DNA of 64,000 nucleotides from an uncultured Alistipes sp. (lineage in GTDB: Bacteria > Bacteroidota > Bacteroidia > Bacteroidales > Rikenellaceae): contig CALUNG010000007.1 of assembly GCA_944321955.1 (NCBI GenBank), forward strand, positions 1 through 64,000, written 5' to 3'. Made by a program: the position numbers and the translations under genes. Positions 35,015-45,444 of this stretch are shown in pieces. Each line of letters starts with the position of its first letter. The stretch's first letter is position 1. The notes beneath the pieces were generated by a model. It had not been told where the DNA came from, did no database searches, and was given only the letters and a program-made list of their open reading frames with translations.

Positions 35015-36394
<1,380 letters not shown>

Positions 36395-36539
36395 TCCCTC
36401 GCGCGTCTGCTACCCGTCGGGCAGCTGTCGGAATATCCGCAAGCACCCGTACTGACCTATAGATGAGAAATCTGCAAAAGCAGTGTGTCCAGCACGCCGC
36501 ACCCTTTGCGGAGAGGGCGTGCCATGATTACCAAACATT

Positions 36540-37958
36540 ATGCCCATAAGTCAGAAACAGCAATTGTCGCTTCAGCAGAAGCTCTCCCCGCAGCAGATTC
36601 AGATGATCAAGCTGCTTGAACTGCCGACCGTACAGCTCGAACAGCGAATCAAGCAGGAGATCGAAGACAATATCGTTCTCGAGGAGGACGACCGTCGAGA
36701 AGATGAAGAACAGCCGCAGCAGATCTCCGTCGACGAGTATCTGCGCGAGGACGAGACTCCGAGTTACAAGAGCCGCATCAACAACTACTCCAAGGACGAC
36801 AAGCAACGTACGGTCTACATTACGGGCGGACGGTCGCTTCAGGAGTCGCTCATCGAACAGTTGGGGTACCGTAACCTTTCGGACCGTGACATGAAGCTGG
36901 CCTCGTATATCGTGGGCAGCATAGACGACGACGGTTACCTGCGCCGCGACCTGGCTTCGATATGCGACGACATAGCCTTTTCGCTGGGAATCGAATGTGA
37001 CCAGAGCGAACTCGAACGCCTGCTCGACATCATACATGAACTCGAACCGGCCGGAGTCGGCGCCCGCAACCTGCGTGAGTGCCTGTTGCTGCAGATCGAC
37101 CAGCTGCCGATGAATTCGCGTCCGCGACGTCTCGCCCGCAAGATATTGAACCTCTATTTCGACGAGTTCGTAAAGAAACACTACGAAAAGCTCATAGCGC
37201 GACTTCAGGTCAGCGAGGACGATTTCCGCGAGGCCATAGAAGAGATCAAGCACCTGTCGCCGAAACCCGGCAACATGTACTCCGAAGGCGGTACCGATAC
37301 AACGCCGTACGTGATACCCGATTTCATACTCGACTATCATGACGGCAAGTTCGACCTCAGTCTCAACTCATACAATGTCCCGGAGGTGCGCATCAACCAC
37401 CGTTACATGGACATGATACGCGACATGGTCAAGGCCGACGGTTCCGTAAAGTCTGAAGACCGTGAAGCCGTGCAGTTCGTCAAGAGCAAGATCGATTCGG
37501 CCAAGTGGTTCATTTCGGCCATCAAGCAACGCCACGATACGCTCATGCGCACCATGCGCGAGATACTCGATTATCAGAAGGAGTATTTCAAGGACGGAGA
37601 CAAGAGCAAACTTCGTCCGATGATCCTGAAGGACATAGCCGACCGAACGGGCCTCGATGTCTCGACCATATCGCGCGTGGTGAACAGCAAGTATGTACAG
37701 ACGTCGTTCGGTATAATACTGTTGAAGTCTCTCTTCTCCGAGGCGATGCAGACCGACAGCGGCGAGGAGGTTTCGAGCTACGAGATCAAGAATATCCTGC
37801 AGCAGTGCATCGACAACGAGGACAAGCGTCACCCGTTGACCGACGAGACATTGATGGACATTCTTAACTCGAAGGGTTACCGCATCGCACGTCGTACGGT
37901 AGCCAAGTATCGTGAGATGCTCAATATTCCGGTTGCCCGTCTGCGCAAGCAGATATGA
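36540..37958 (+). CDS. rpoN: RNA polymerase sigma-54 factor (RpoN)
   Basis: The 472-residue sigma factor directs RNA polymerase to -24/-12 promoters and needs an AAA+ activator. The N-terminal Gln/Leu-rich activator-interaction region (QKQQLSLQQKLSPQQIQMIK, then LLELPTVQLEQRIKQEIEDN) is followed by an acidic linker (about 50-75), the core-binding domain, and the DNA-binding part with DISTISRVVNSKYVQT. The RpoN box ARRTVAKYRE is at about 450-459, the expected place. No TAnnTTTG promoter was seen in the 145 bp upstream. An NtrC-type activator that would work with it is encoded at 6604-7947. Confidence 0.97.
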   Translation: MPISQKQQLSLQQKLSPQQIQMIKLLELPTVQLEQRIKQEIEDNIVLEEDDRREDEEQPQQISVDEYLREDETPSYKSRINNYSKDDKQRTVYITGGRSLQESLIEQLGYRNLSDRDMKLASYIVGSIDDDGYLRRDLASICDDIAFSLGIECDQSELERLLDIIHELEPAGVGARNLRECLLLQIDQLPMNSRPRRLARKILNLYFDEFVKKHYEKLIARLQVSEDDFREAIEEIKHLSPKPGNMYSEGGTDTTPYVIPDFILDYHDGKFDLSLNSYNVPEVRINHRYMDMIRDMVKADGSVKSEDREAVQFVKSKIDSAKWFISAIKQRHDTLMRTMREILDYQKEYFKDGDKSKLRPMILKDIADRTGLDVSTISRVVNSKYVQTSFGIILLKSLFSEAMQTDSGEEVSSYEIKNILQQCIDNEDKRHPLTDETLMDILNSKGYRIARRTVAKYREMLNIPVARLRKQI

Positions 37959-37974
37959 TGACCGGCAAGCACGA

Positions 37975-38016
37975 CGGCAACGCGGCAACTTTCACGAAAA
38001 AGTTGCCGCGTTGCCG
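37975..38016. terminator. Terminator between rpoN and the YbaK-type gene
   Basis: A perfect 18-bp stem (37975-37992 with 37999-38016) with a 6-nt loop is followed by TTTT on the plus strand. It sits between convergent genes and may serve both. Confidence 0.9.
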
Positions 38017-38032
38017 TTTTGTGGAGACCGAA

Positions 38033-38521
38033 TTACATCGGTCGGCTGATGTCGGCCGTCTGCGCCCCGACGAAAGACAGAAGGTCCGACGGCGCGATCC
38101 TGATCTGCAGCCCTCGCACGCCTGCGCTGATGTAGATATATTGGTGTTCCGTCGCCGATACGTGTACGTATGTCGGGAACTGTTTCTTCATCCCTATAGG
38201 CGAGCAGCCGCCGCGGATGTATCCAGTGACACCCAGCAGCTCCTTCATGGGTATCAGGTCGCACTTCTTGTTTCCCGAGACCTTTGCTGCGGCCTTGAGA
38301 TCGACTTCGTGGTCTCCGGGAACCACGCATACGAAGTATCCCGAGCGGTCGCCTTTCAATACAAGCGTCTTGAATACGCAGGCGATATCCTCGCCCAGTT
38401 GTGCCGCCACGTGCGTTGCCGCCAGATCGTTCTCGTCGACTTCGTACGGAATCAGCTCGTACGCTATCTTTGCGCGGTCGAGCAGACGTGCGGCATTTGT
38501 CTTTTCAATCTTCCTGGACAT
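38033..38521 (-). CDS. ybaK: Cys-tRNA(Pro)/aminoacyl-tRNA deacylase, YbaK/EbsC family
   Basis: The 162-residue cytoplasmic enzyme belongs to the YbaK editing family, which hydrolyses Cys mischarged on tRNA-Pro. Family features are TNAARLLDRAKIAYELIPYE at the N-terminus, ACVFKTLVLKGDR with the conserved Lys, VVPGDHEVDLKAAAK, and VTGYIRGGCSPIGMKKQFPT. Length is typical. It is monocistronic between the rpoN terminator and a hairpin at 38541-38567. Precise substrate preference cannot be read from sequence. Confidence 0.92.
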   Translation of the reverse strand: MSRKIEKTNAARLLDRAKIAYELIPYEVDENDLAATHVAAQLGEDIACVFKTLVLKGDRSGYFVCVVPGDHEVDLKAAAKVSGNKKCDLIPMKELLGVTGYIRGGCSPIGMKKQFPTYVHVSATEHQYIYISAGVRGLQIRIAPSDLLSFVGAQTADISRPM

Positions 38522-38540
38522 CTTTCATATATTGTGATAA

Positions 38541-38567
38541 CGAGAGGCGGAATTGCTCCGCCTCTCG
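38541..38567 (-). terminator. Terminator after gdhA
   Basis: A perfect 11-bp stem (38541-38551 with 38557-38567) with a 5-nt loop lies 22 bp after the gdhA stop. The minus-strand tail is TTATC, weakly T-rich. Confidence 0.7.
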
Positions 38568-38589
38568 TGCATGTTCGTGTTCGAAGCCG

Positions 38590-39945
38590 CTATACGCAAC
38601 CCTGGGCCAGCATTGCATTGGCAACCTTCATGAAGCCGCCGATGTTCGCACCCTTGACGTAGTTTACATATCCGTCGGGTTCGGTTCCGTACTGTACGCA
38701 CACCTCGTGAATGTTCTTCATTATGGAGTGCAGTTTCTGGTCGACCTCCTCGCGGGTCCACTGCAGACGCCACGAGTTCTGCGACATTTCGAGACCCGAT
38801 GTCGCCACGCCACCCGCATTCGAGGCCTTGCCCGGCGAGTAGAGCAGCTTGTGGCTCTGGAATACGGCTATCGCTTCGGGTGTCGAGGGCATGTTGGCGC
38901 CTTCTGCCACGCAGATGCAGCCGTTGGCCACGAGCGCCTTGGCGTTCTCGCCGTTGAGCTCGTTCTGCGTTGCACACGGCATCGCTATGTCGCACTTCAC
39001 GCCCCAGGGACGTTCGCCCGGGAAGTATTGTGCCGAGGGATAGCGCTCAGCGTACTCCTTGATACGTTCGCGGAAGACGTTCTTGAGTGTCATTACGTAT
39101 TCGAGCTTCTTGGCGTCGATGCCATCGGGATCGTAGATGTAACCCGACGAGTCGGACATCGTGACGACCTTTGCCCCCAGCTGCGTGGCCTTCTCGGCGG
39201 CATACTGTGCAACGTTGCCCGAGCCGGAGATGGCTACGGTCTTACCCTCGAAGCTCTCGCCGCGTGTGGCGAGCATCTCCTGAGCGAAGTAGCATACGCC
39301 GTATCCGGTGGCTTCCGGTCGCAGCGGGCTGCCGCCCCAGTCGAGGCCCTTGCCGGTGAACGTGCCGGTGAATTCGTCGCGCAGACGCTTGTATTGCCCG
39401 AACATGAAGCCTATCTCGCGTCCGCCTACGCCGATATCGCCGGCCGGTACGTCGGTGTCCTGACCGATGTGGCGGAAGAGTTCGGTTATGAACGACTGGC
39501 AGAACTTCATCACTTCATTGTCGGACTTGCCCTTGGGGTTGAAGTCCGAACCGCCCTTGCCGCCGCCCATGGGCAGGGTTGTCAGGCTGTTCTTGAAGGT
39601 CTGCTCGAAGGCCAGGAACTTCAATATGCTGAGGTTTACCGACGGATGAAAACGTATGCCGCCCTTGTAGGGACCTATGGCGCTGTTCATCTGTACGCGG
39701 TAACCGCGGTTTATCTCGATTTCGCCCTTGTCGTTGAGCCACGGAACACGGAAAATAACTACTCTCTCGGGTTCGGCGATGCGTTCCAGTATCTTCATCT
39801 TCTGAAGAACGGGGTCGGATACGATGTAGGGCGCCAATGATTCGGCAACTTCTCTCACCGCCTGATGGAATTCGGGTTCGTTCGGATTCCGTGCGATGAG
39901 CTGTGTCATGAAGTTGTCGACGTACTGTTTTGCCAATTTCTCCAT
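38590..39945 (-). CDS. gdhA: NADP-type glutamate dehydrogenase
   Basis: The 451-residue enzyme interconverts 2-oxoglutarate plus ammonia and glutamate, a main route of ammonia assimilation in gut Bacteroidales. The small-subunit-type hexameric family is evident from PMGGGKGGSDFNPKGKSDNE with the catalytic Lys (about 120-140), DVPAGDIGVGGREIGFMFGQ, and the Rossmann dinucleotide-binding segment TVAISGSGNVAQYAAEKATQ. The C-terminal ANAGGVATSGLEMSQNS is typical. The frame opens at 40056, but the promoter at 39989-39996 and the family start MEKLAKQYVDNF support 39945. NADP preference is inferred from family resemblance. Confidence 0.95.
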   Translation of the reverse strand: MEKLAKQYVDNFMTQLIARNPNEPEFHQAVREVAESLAPYIVSDPVLQKMKILERIAEPERVVIFRVPWLNDKGEIEINRGYRVQMNSAIGPYKGGIRFHPSVNLSILKFLAFEQTFKNSLTTLPMGGGKGGSDFNPKGKSDNEVMKFCQSFITELFRHIGQDTDVPAGDIGVGGREIGFMFGQYKRLRDEFTGTFTGKGLDWGGSPLRPEATGYGVCYFAQEMLATRGESFEGKTVAISGSGNVAQYAAEKATQLGAKVVTMSDSSGYIYDPDGIDAKKLEYVMTLKNVFRERIKEYAERYPSAQYFPGERPWGVKCDIAMPCATQNELNGENAKALVANGCICVAEGANMPSTPEAIAVFQSHKLLYSPGKASNAGGVATSGLEMSQNSWRLQWTREEVDQKLHSIMKNIHEVCVQYGTEPDGYVNYVKGANIGGFMKVANAMLAQGCV

Positions 39946-39988
39946 AGCTGTAACTCTTTTAAGGTTGTTGATCGAATTTGATGTATCA

Positions 39989-39996
39989 CAAAAATA
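39989..39996 (-). promoter_or_regulatory. -7 promoter element for gdhA
   Basis: Minus-strand TATTTTTG matches TAnnTTTG, 43 bp before the ATG, with minus-strand TTTG at 40020-40017 20 bp upstream. Confidence 0.65.
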
Positions 39997-40131
39997 GAAC
40001 CTGCCCGATACAAATGCAAATGATATTTTAAGGATTTTTAATTTTTTTATCAACAATTTGTGAAATTATCTCGCGACGAAGAGTGTAGTGCCATGTGTAT
40101 TCGATTGTTATCGTCCGTTTATGAAAAATGT

Positions 40132-40164
40132 AAAAAACACTGCGGAAACTCCGCAGTGTTTTTT
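40132..40164 (-). terminator. Terminator after nadE
   Basis: A perfect 15-bp stem (40132-40146 with 40150-40164) with loop AAC is flanked by A-run and T-run, so it can end transcription on both strands. It lies 18 bp after the nadE stop. Confidence 0.88.
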
Positions 40165-40182
40165 CGGTTATGGCATCTTGTT

Positions 40183-42102
40183 TTATTCCAGTGAATCGAG
40201 CCACTCGTCGGCAGCGGCATCCGACGGCATGCGCCAGTCGCCGCGCGGTGAGAGCGCCACGGTTCCTACCTTGGGCCCGTCCGGAACGGCCGAGCGTTTG
40301 TATTGCTGCGCGAAGAAACGGCGGATGAACACCTTGAGCCACTTGTCGATCGTTTCGTCGTCATACGTTCCGGCAAAGGCCTGGCGTGCGAGATGTGCGG
40401 TCTTCGCAGGGCTGAATCCGTAACGGATCGTGTTGAAGAGGAAGAAATCGTGCAACTCGTACGGCCCTACCAGATCTTCGGTCTTCTGTGCTATCTCTCC
40501 CTTTTCGTCGGCAGGCAGCAGCTCGGGACTTACGGGCGTTGCGACTATGTCGCGCAGGGCCGCGGCTTCGCGTTCGCCGGCTTCGTTGTCGGCAGCCCAG
40601 CCGACGAGTTCGCGCACGAGGGTCTTGGGGACCGAACAGTTGACGTTGTACATCGACATGTGGTCTCCGTTGTAGGTCGCCCATCCGAGAGCGGCCTCGC
40701 TCATGTCGCCCGTACCGATGACAATGCCGCCCTCCATGTTGGCTATGTCCATCAATATCTGCGTACGTTCGCGCGCCTGCGAGTTTTCGTATGCCACGTT
40801 GCGTTGCGACGCGTCGAGACCTATGTCGGCGAAGTGTTGGCGGCATGCGGCGGCGATGGAGATCTCGCGTACGGTTACGCCGAGTTCATGCATCAGCGTC
40901 AGGGCGTTGTCGTGCGTACGGTCCGTTGTGCCGAACCCGGGCATCGTCACGCCGATTATCCCTTTGCGGTCGAGTCCGAGTCGGTCGAACGTGTGGACCG
41001 TAACCAGCATGGCCAGCGTCGAATCGAGACCTCCCGAGATGCCTATGACGGCTCGTCGGCAACCCGTGTGGGCGAGGCGTTGCGCCAGTCCGTGCGACTG
41101 TATGGCGAAAATTTCGCGGCAGTGCTCGTCGCGTTCGTCGTCCGATGCCGGAACGAACGGGTGTGCATCGATCGTGCGGTCGAATGGTCTGTCGTCATCG
41201 GCGAAGGCTGTGCCGGCCGGGATGATCCTGTACTCCTTCTTTTCGAAGGCGGAACTGAACGTATTGCGACGGCGGCGTTCGTTGCCAATCAGTTCTGCGT
41301 CGATGTCTGCAACGATAAGCTGTTCGTCGTTCGTGAAGCGTTCGCTCGAGGCCATGATGTGACCGCATTCTGCAATGATGCCGTTGCCGGCGAAGACGAG
41401 GTCCGTGGACGACTCGCCGAAACCGGACGAGGCATAGACATAGGCGCTGAGCGTGCGTGCCGACTGCTGCGATATGAGGCGGCGCAGGTAGGCGTTCTTG
41501 CCTGTAAGTTCCGGTGTGGCCGAAAGGTTGAATATCACTTTTGCCCCGTTCAGAGCCATGTGCGACGACGGCGGTATCGGCACCCACAGATCCTCGCATA
41601 TCTCTATGCCGCAGCCGACTCCTCCGATTGAGAATATCAGGTCGTTGCCGAACGGTACGGCCTGACCGGCGAACGTGACCTTCCCGGGTTCGACAGCCGC
41701 TCCCGACGCGAACCACCGGGCTTCGTAGAACTCCGAGTAGTTGGGAATGTACGTTTTGGGGACGATTCCGAGCACCTTGCCGTCGTATATCACGACGGCA
41801 CAGTTATAAAGTTTGTCGGTTACTGCGACGGGAGTGCCGACGATCGTCACCATATTCATGCCGGCGCTGTGCCGTGCTATCCGTTCTACGGCGCCTGCGG
41901 CTGCGGCGAGCAGCGCAGACTGTCCGAAAAGATCGCCGCAGGTATATCCGGTAACCGCCAGTTCGGGGAATACGACGGCCTCGACGCCTCGGTCGGCGGC
42001 GCGGTCCATAAGTTCCATTATGCGTGTGGCGTTGCAGTCGCAGTCGGCGACGCGTACCCTCGGTACGGCCGCCGCAACCTTCATGTATCCGTGTCGGTCC
42101 AT
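40183..42102 (-). CDS. nadE: Glutamine-dependent NAD+ synthetase
   Basis: The 639-residue two-domain enzyme makes NAD+ from deamido-NAD+ with glutamine-derived ammonia. The N-terminal nitrilase-type glutaminase has its triad in VVFPELAVTGY (Glu), GIVPKTYIPNY (Lys) and GIEICEDLWVP (Cys). The C-terminal synthetase has the PP-loop SGGLDSTLA and the ammonia-channel region typical of the long form. Starts at 42102 or 42084 are both plausible; the longer frame at 42144 would overlap pepT. It is 19 bp after pepT in the OPT-pepT-nadE operon. Confidence 0.95.
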   Translation of the reverse strand: MDRHGYMKVAAAVPRVRVADCDCNATRIMELMDRAADRGVEAVVFPELAVTGYTCGDLFGQSALLAAAAGAVERIARHSAGMNMVTIVGTPVAVTDKLYNCAVVIYDGKVLGIVPKTYIPNYSEFYEARWFASGAAVEPGKVTFAGQAVPFGNDLIFSIGGVGCGIEICEDLWVPIPPSSHMALNGAKVIFNLSATPELTGKNAYLRRLISQQSARTLSAYVYASSGFGESSTDLVFAGNGIIAECGHIMASSERFTNDEQLIVADIDAELIGNERRRRNTFSSAFEKKEYRIIPAGTAFADDDRPFDRTIDAHPFVPASDDERDEHCREIFAIQSHGLAQRLAHTGCRRAVIGISGGLDSTLAMLVTVHTFDRLGLDRKGIIGVTMPGFGTTDRTHDNALTLMHELGVTVREISIAAACRQHFADIGLDASQRNVAYENSQARERTQILMDIANMEGGIVIGTGDMSEAALGWATYNGDHMSMYNVNCSVPKTLVRELVGWAADNEAGEREAAALRDIVATPVSPELLPADEKGEIAQKTEDLVGPYELHDFFLFNTIRYGFSPAKTAHLARQAFAGTYDDETIDKWLKVFIRRFFAQQYKRSAVPDGPKVGTVALSPRGDWRMPSDAAADEWLDSLE

Positions 42103-42121
42103 ATGGTTTAGGTTTGGTCTT

Positions 42122-43339
42122 TTATTCAGCCCACAGCCCGGCAAGGTTCACGATGACCTTCACCGCCTTCTGCATCGAGTCGAGCGAGCAGTATTCGAAC
42201 TTGCCGTGGAAGTTCATGCCGCCGGCAAAGATGTTGGGGCACGGCAGTCCCATGAACGACAGTCGTGCGCCGTCCGTACCGCCGCGTATCGGCCGTACGA
42301 TCGGCTTGACGTCGGCCATGCGCATCGCCTCCAGAGCCTTGTCGATGACCTGCGGATGCGGCTCGACCATCTTGCGCATATTGTAGTACTGGTCCTTGAG
42401 CGTAAGCGTCAGCACATCCTTGCCGTACTTCTTCTGCAGCAGGTCGACGCAGCTCCACATGTAGACCTTCTTCGCCTCGAACCTGTCGGCGTCGTGGTCG
42501 CGTATGATGTAGCTCACCTGTGCCTGCTCGACCGTGCCGTTGAAGCCCACGCAGTGGTAGAACCCTTCGTATCCGTCGGTGAATTCAGGGCGTTCGTTGC
42601 ACGGAAGCATCGAGTTGAGTTCGCACGCCACCTCGATGGCGTTTATCATCTTGTTTTTGGCATATCCGGGATGGACGTTGCGACCCTGCACGGCAACCTT
42701 CGCCGAGGCGGCATTGAAATTCTCGTACTCCAGCTCGCCCTCGTAACCGCCGTCCATCGTATATGCGAAGTCGGCGCCGAAGGCGGCCACGTCGAAGAAG
42801 TCGACGCCGCGTCCTACCTCCTCGTCGGGCGTGAAGCCTATGCGGATCTTGCCGTGCCGGATCTCGGGGTGCGACATCAGGTACTCGGCTGCCGTCATGA
42901 TCTCGGCGACGCCGGCCTTGTCGTCGGCTCCCAGAAGCGTGGTGCCGTCGGTATGTATGAGCGTGTGCCCGACGAACGAACGCAGTTCGGGAAAGTCTGC
43001 AACACGCATCGTAAGAGCGTTGTTCAGCACGATATCGCTGCCGTCGTAGTTCTCGATGATGCGCGGATGTACATCCTTGCCGCTCATGTCGGGTGACGTG
43101 TCGACGTGGGCGATGAAGCCGATGACGGGTGCATTCTCGCATCCGGCGCTTGCCGGAACGGTACCCATCGTATATCCGTATTTGTCGGTCGTATCGTCGG
43201 TAAGTCCGAGTGCGCGCATCTCGTCGGCGAGCATGTTGAGCAGGTCGAACTGTTTGGCCGTCGAGGGGAACGTTTCGCTCTCCTCCGAGGACTGCGTGTC
43301 CACGGCCACGTATTTCAGAAATCTCTCCTTGAGTTCCAT
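42122..43339 (-). CDS. pepT: Peptidase T (tripeptide aminopeptidase)
   Basis: The 405-residue zinc aminopeptidase (M20B) removes the N-terminal residue from tripeptides. The metal and catalytic residues are seen in GFIAHVDTSPD (His, Asp), LLGADDKAGVAEIM (bridging Asp), GFTPDEEVGRG (Glu pair), YTMDGGYEGELEYEN (Asp) and the C-terminal IFAGGMNFHGKFE (His). Length is normal. It lies 19 bp after the OPT oligopeptide transporter gene, so imported peptides are probably cleaved by it; nadE follows 19 bp later. Confidence 0.96.
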   Translation of the reverse strand: MELKERFLKYVAVDTQSSEESETFPSTAKQFDLLNMLADEMRALGLTDDTTDKYGYTMGTVPASAGCENAPVIGFIAHVDTSPDMSGKDVHPRIIENYDGSDIVLNNALTMRVADFPELRSFVGHTLIHTDGTTLLGADDKAGVAEIMTAAEYLMSHPEIRHGKIRIGFTPDEEVGRGVDFFDVAAFGADFAYTMDGGYEGELEYENFNAASAKVAVQGRNVHPGYAKNKMINAIEVACELNSMLPCNERPEFTDGYEGFYHCVGFNGTVEQAQVSYIIRDHDADRFEAKKVYMWSCVDLLQKKYGKDVLTLTLKDQYYNMRKMVEPHPQVIDKALEAMRMADVKPIVRPIRGGTDGARLSFMGLPCPNIFAGGMNFHGKFEYCSLDSMQKAVKVIVNLAGLWAE

Positions 43340-43358
43340 GTGTCGGATTTTTTATGTG

Positions 43359-45296
43359 TTATTCCTCTTTTTTCGCACGCAGCGTATGCCATGCGAAGTA
43401 GGCGATCAGTATAATGTATGCGGCAAGGCCGGTCCACTCGGCGGCGTTGCTTGCTGCCCACTCCTTCATCTTCCAGTCGCACTCGAAGTAGGCGAGTATG
43501 GCGCTTATGACGCCCATCAGTGCTCCTCCGGCGATGAAACCGGAAGCTATGAGCGTTCCGCGGTCGAGACGGGCCTTGTTCAGGGCGGCGTCCTTCGAGC
43601 GGGTAGATACGAACCATGCCACCAGACCGCCGACAACCAGCGGGGCGTTGAGTTCCATCGGGATGAACATGCCCAGAGCGAAGGCGAGAGCCGGAACGCC
43701 GATGGCCGTCAGGACGAGGGCCAGCGCCGCGCCTGCGAAATAGAGTATCCACGGGGTTGTGCCTCCCTCCATGAGCGGACGGATAACGGCGGCCATGGCA
43801 TTGGCCTGAGGAGCTACGAGGGCGTTCTCGCCGACGAATCCGAATGTCTTGTTGAGGATGATCATCACGCCGGCGACGGTTGCGGCCGAAACGAGCGTGC
43901 CGAGGAACTTCCATGCCTCCTGCTTGCGGGGTGTCGTGCCGAGCCAGTAACCGATCTTGAGGTCGGTGATGAAGCCTCCGGCCATCGAGAGCGCCGTGCA
44001 GACCACGCCGCCGATGATCATTGCTGCGGTCATTCCGCTCGTGCCGCTCAGACCGATGCTGACAAGCACCAGCGACGAGAGTATGAGCGTCATCAGCGTC
44101 ATGCCCGATACGGGGTTGGTGCCGACGATGGCTATGGCGTTTGCCGCTACGGTGGTGAAGAGGAACGCTATGACGAATACGATAAGCAGAGCCACGATCG
44201 TCTGCGCCCAGTTGCCGAGAACGCCGAACTGGAAGAAGAACACGACGGCTACGAGCGTTGCGATGAGTATCGAGAGGATGCTCTTCATCGGAATGTCGCG
44301 CTGCGTGCGCTCTTCAACCTCGCCGCTCTTCTTGCTGCCGAGCTCCTTGAATGCAAGGCCCACGGCCTGCTTTATGATCGACGACTGACGGACGATACCG
44401 ATAAGTCCGGCCATCGCTATGCCGCCGATGCCTATCGGACGGCCGAAGTCCTGAAAGAGCTGTTCGGGGCTCAGTGCCGCCATCTCGGGCGATACGTAGC
44501 CTACGACAGGGACGATCAGGAACCATACGAGGCACGAACCTGCGGCGATTATGGTTGCATATTTGAGGCCGACGATATATCCGAGGCCGAGTACGGCGGC
44601 CGAGGTGTTGAGACCGAAAACGACCTTGAACTTGTCGGCGCAGACGGCTCCCCACGTGCAGATACGTGTCGAGACCGTGTCGGTCCATGTGCCGAACGTC
44701 GCCACGACGAAGTCGTAGAGACCGCCGATGGCGCCGGCTATTGCCAGCAGCTTGGCCTGATTGCCTCCCTTTTCACCCGAGACGAGCACTTCGGTCGTGG
44801 CCGTGGCTTCGGGGAAGGGGTATTTGCCGTGCATCTGCTTGACGAAGTATTTGCGAAAGGGTATGAGCAGCACGATTCCCAGCAGTCCGCCGAAGAGCGA
44901 CGAGAGGAATATCTGGTAGAAGTGTGCATCGAGCCCCAGTATGTAGAGTGCCGGCAGCGTGAAGATGGCTCCGGCGACGATCACTCCCGAACATGCGCCT
45001 ATCGACTGTATGATGACGTTCTGTCCGAGCATGTTCTTCTTGCCCGTAAGGTTGCCTATGCCGACGGCGATGATGGCTATCGGAATTGCGGCCTCGAATA
45101 CCTGGCCGACCTTCAGTCCGAGGAATGCGGCTGCGGCCGAGAAGACGATAGCCATGATTATACCCATCGTTACCGAGTAGGGCGTGACTTCGGCCGGTGT
45201 GCTCGATGCGGGCATCATCGGCTTGTATGTTTTGCCGTCACGCAGTTCGCGGTAAGCGTTTTCGGGCAGGGATGTGAGTTGTCTGTTTTCTTCCAT
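43359..45296 (-). CDS. OPT-family oligopeptide transporter
   Basis: A 645-residue inner-membrane protein with about 14-16 hydrophobic helices. It belongs to the OPT family, recognised by the N-terminal region (ITMGIIMAIVFSAAAAFLGL, KVGQVFEAAIPIAIIAVGIG) and repeated GGxVxG/GLIGIV segments such as IGGVVCTALSMAGGFITDLK. Bacterial members import di- to oligopeptides or metal-peptide chelates; coupling to pepT 19 bp downstream favours peptides. It is first in the operon, with a promoter element 28 bp upstream. Confidence 0.94.
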   Translation of the reverse strand: MEENRQLTSLPENAYRELRDGKTYKPMMPASSTPAEVTPYSVTMGIIMAIVFSAAAAFLGLKVGQVFEAAIPIAIIAVGIGNLTGKKNMLGQNVIIQSIGACSGVIVAGAIFTLPALYILGLDAHFYQIFLSSLFGGLLGIVLLIPFRKYFVKQMHGKYPFPEATATTEVLVSGEKGGNQAKLLAIAGAIGGLYDFVVATFGTWTDTVSTRICTWGAVCADKFKVVFGLNTSAAVLGLGYIVGLKYATIIAAGSCLVWFLIVPVVGYVSPEMAALSPEQLFQDFGRPIGIGGIAMAGLIGIVRQSSIIKQAVGLAFKELGSKKSGEVEERTQRDIPMKSILSILIATLVAVVFFFQFGVLGNWAQTIVALLIVFVIAFLFTTVAANAIAIVGTNPVSGMTLMTLILSSLVLVSIGLSGTSGMTAAMIIGGVVCTALSMAGGFITDLKIGYWLGTTPRKQEAWKFLGTLVSAATVAGVMIILNKTFGFVGENALVAPQANAMAAVIRPLMEGGTTPWILYFAGAALALVLTAIGVPALAFALGMFIPMELNAPLVVGGLVAWFVSTRSKDAALNKARLDRGTLIASGFIAGGALMGVISAILAYFECDWKMKEWAASNAAEWTGLAAYIILIAYFAWHTLRAKKEE

Positions 45297-45324
45297 AGCG
45301 TTCGGATTACATTGTTAATGGCTA

Positions 45325-45332
45325 CAAATTTA
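45325..45332 (-). promoter_or_regulatory. -7 promoter element for the OPT-pepT-nadE operon
   Basis: Minus-strand TAAATTTG matches TAnnTTTG, 28 bp before the OPT ATG. Confidence 0.6.
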
Positions 45333-45383
45333 TCAAAAATTTCGAATAAAGAGCCGTCGGGCAGAGCTTTTAGGCGATGCCGC

Positions 45384-45421
45384 AACAAAAAAATCCGCCA
45401 TCGCGGATGCGACGGCGGATT
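45384..45421 (-). terminator. Terminator after murF
   Basis: A stem of AATCCGCC/GGCGGATT (45392-45399 with 45414-45421), continued by TCGC/GCGA after one mismatch, encloses GGAT. The minus-strand 3' side is followed by a run of seven T. It lies 23 bp after the murF stop. Confidence 0.88.
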
Positions 45422-45444
45422 GTGTGTTGCTGTCTCGTGTGGTG

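Noticed and set aside
36492..36522. Hairpin before rpoN as a riboswitch
   Set aside because: Only a 7-bp stem with an unpaired interior; at most a weak terminator for asnS, no riboswitch fold recognised.
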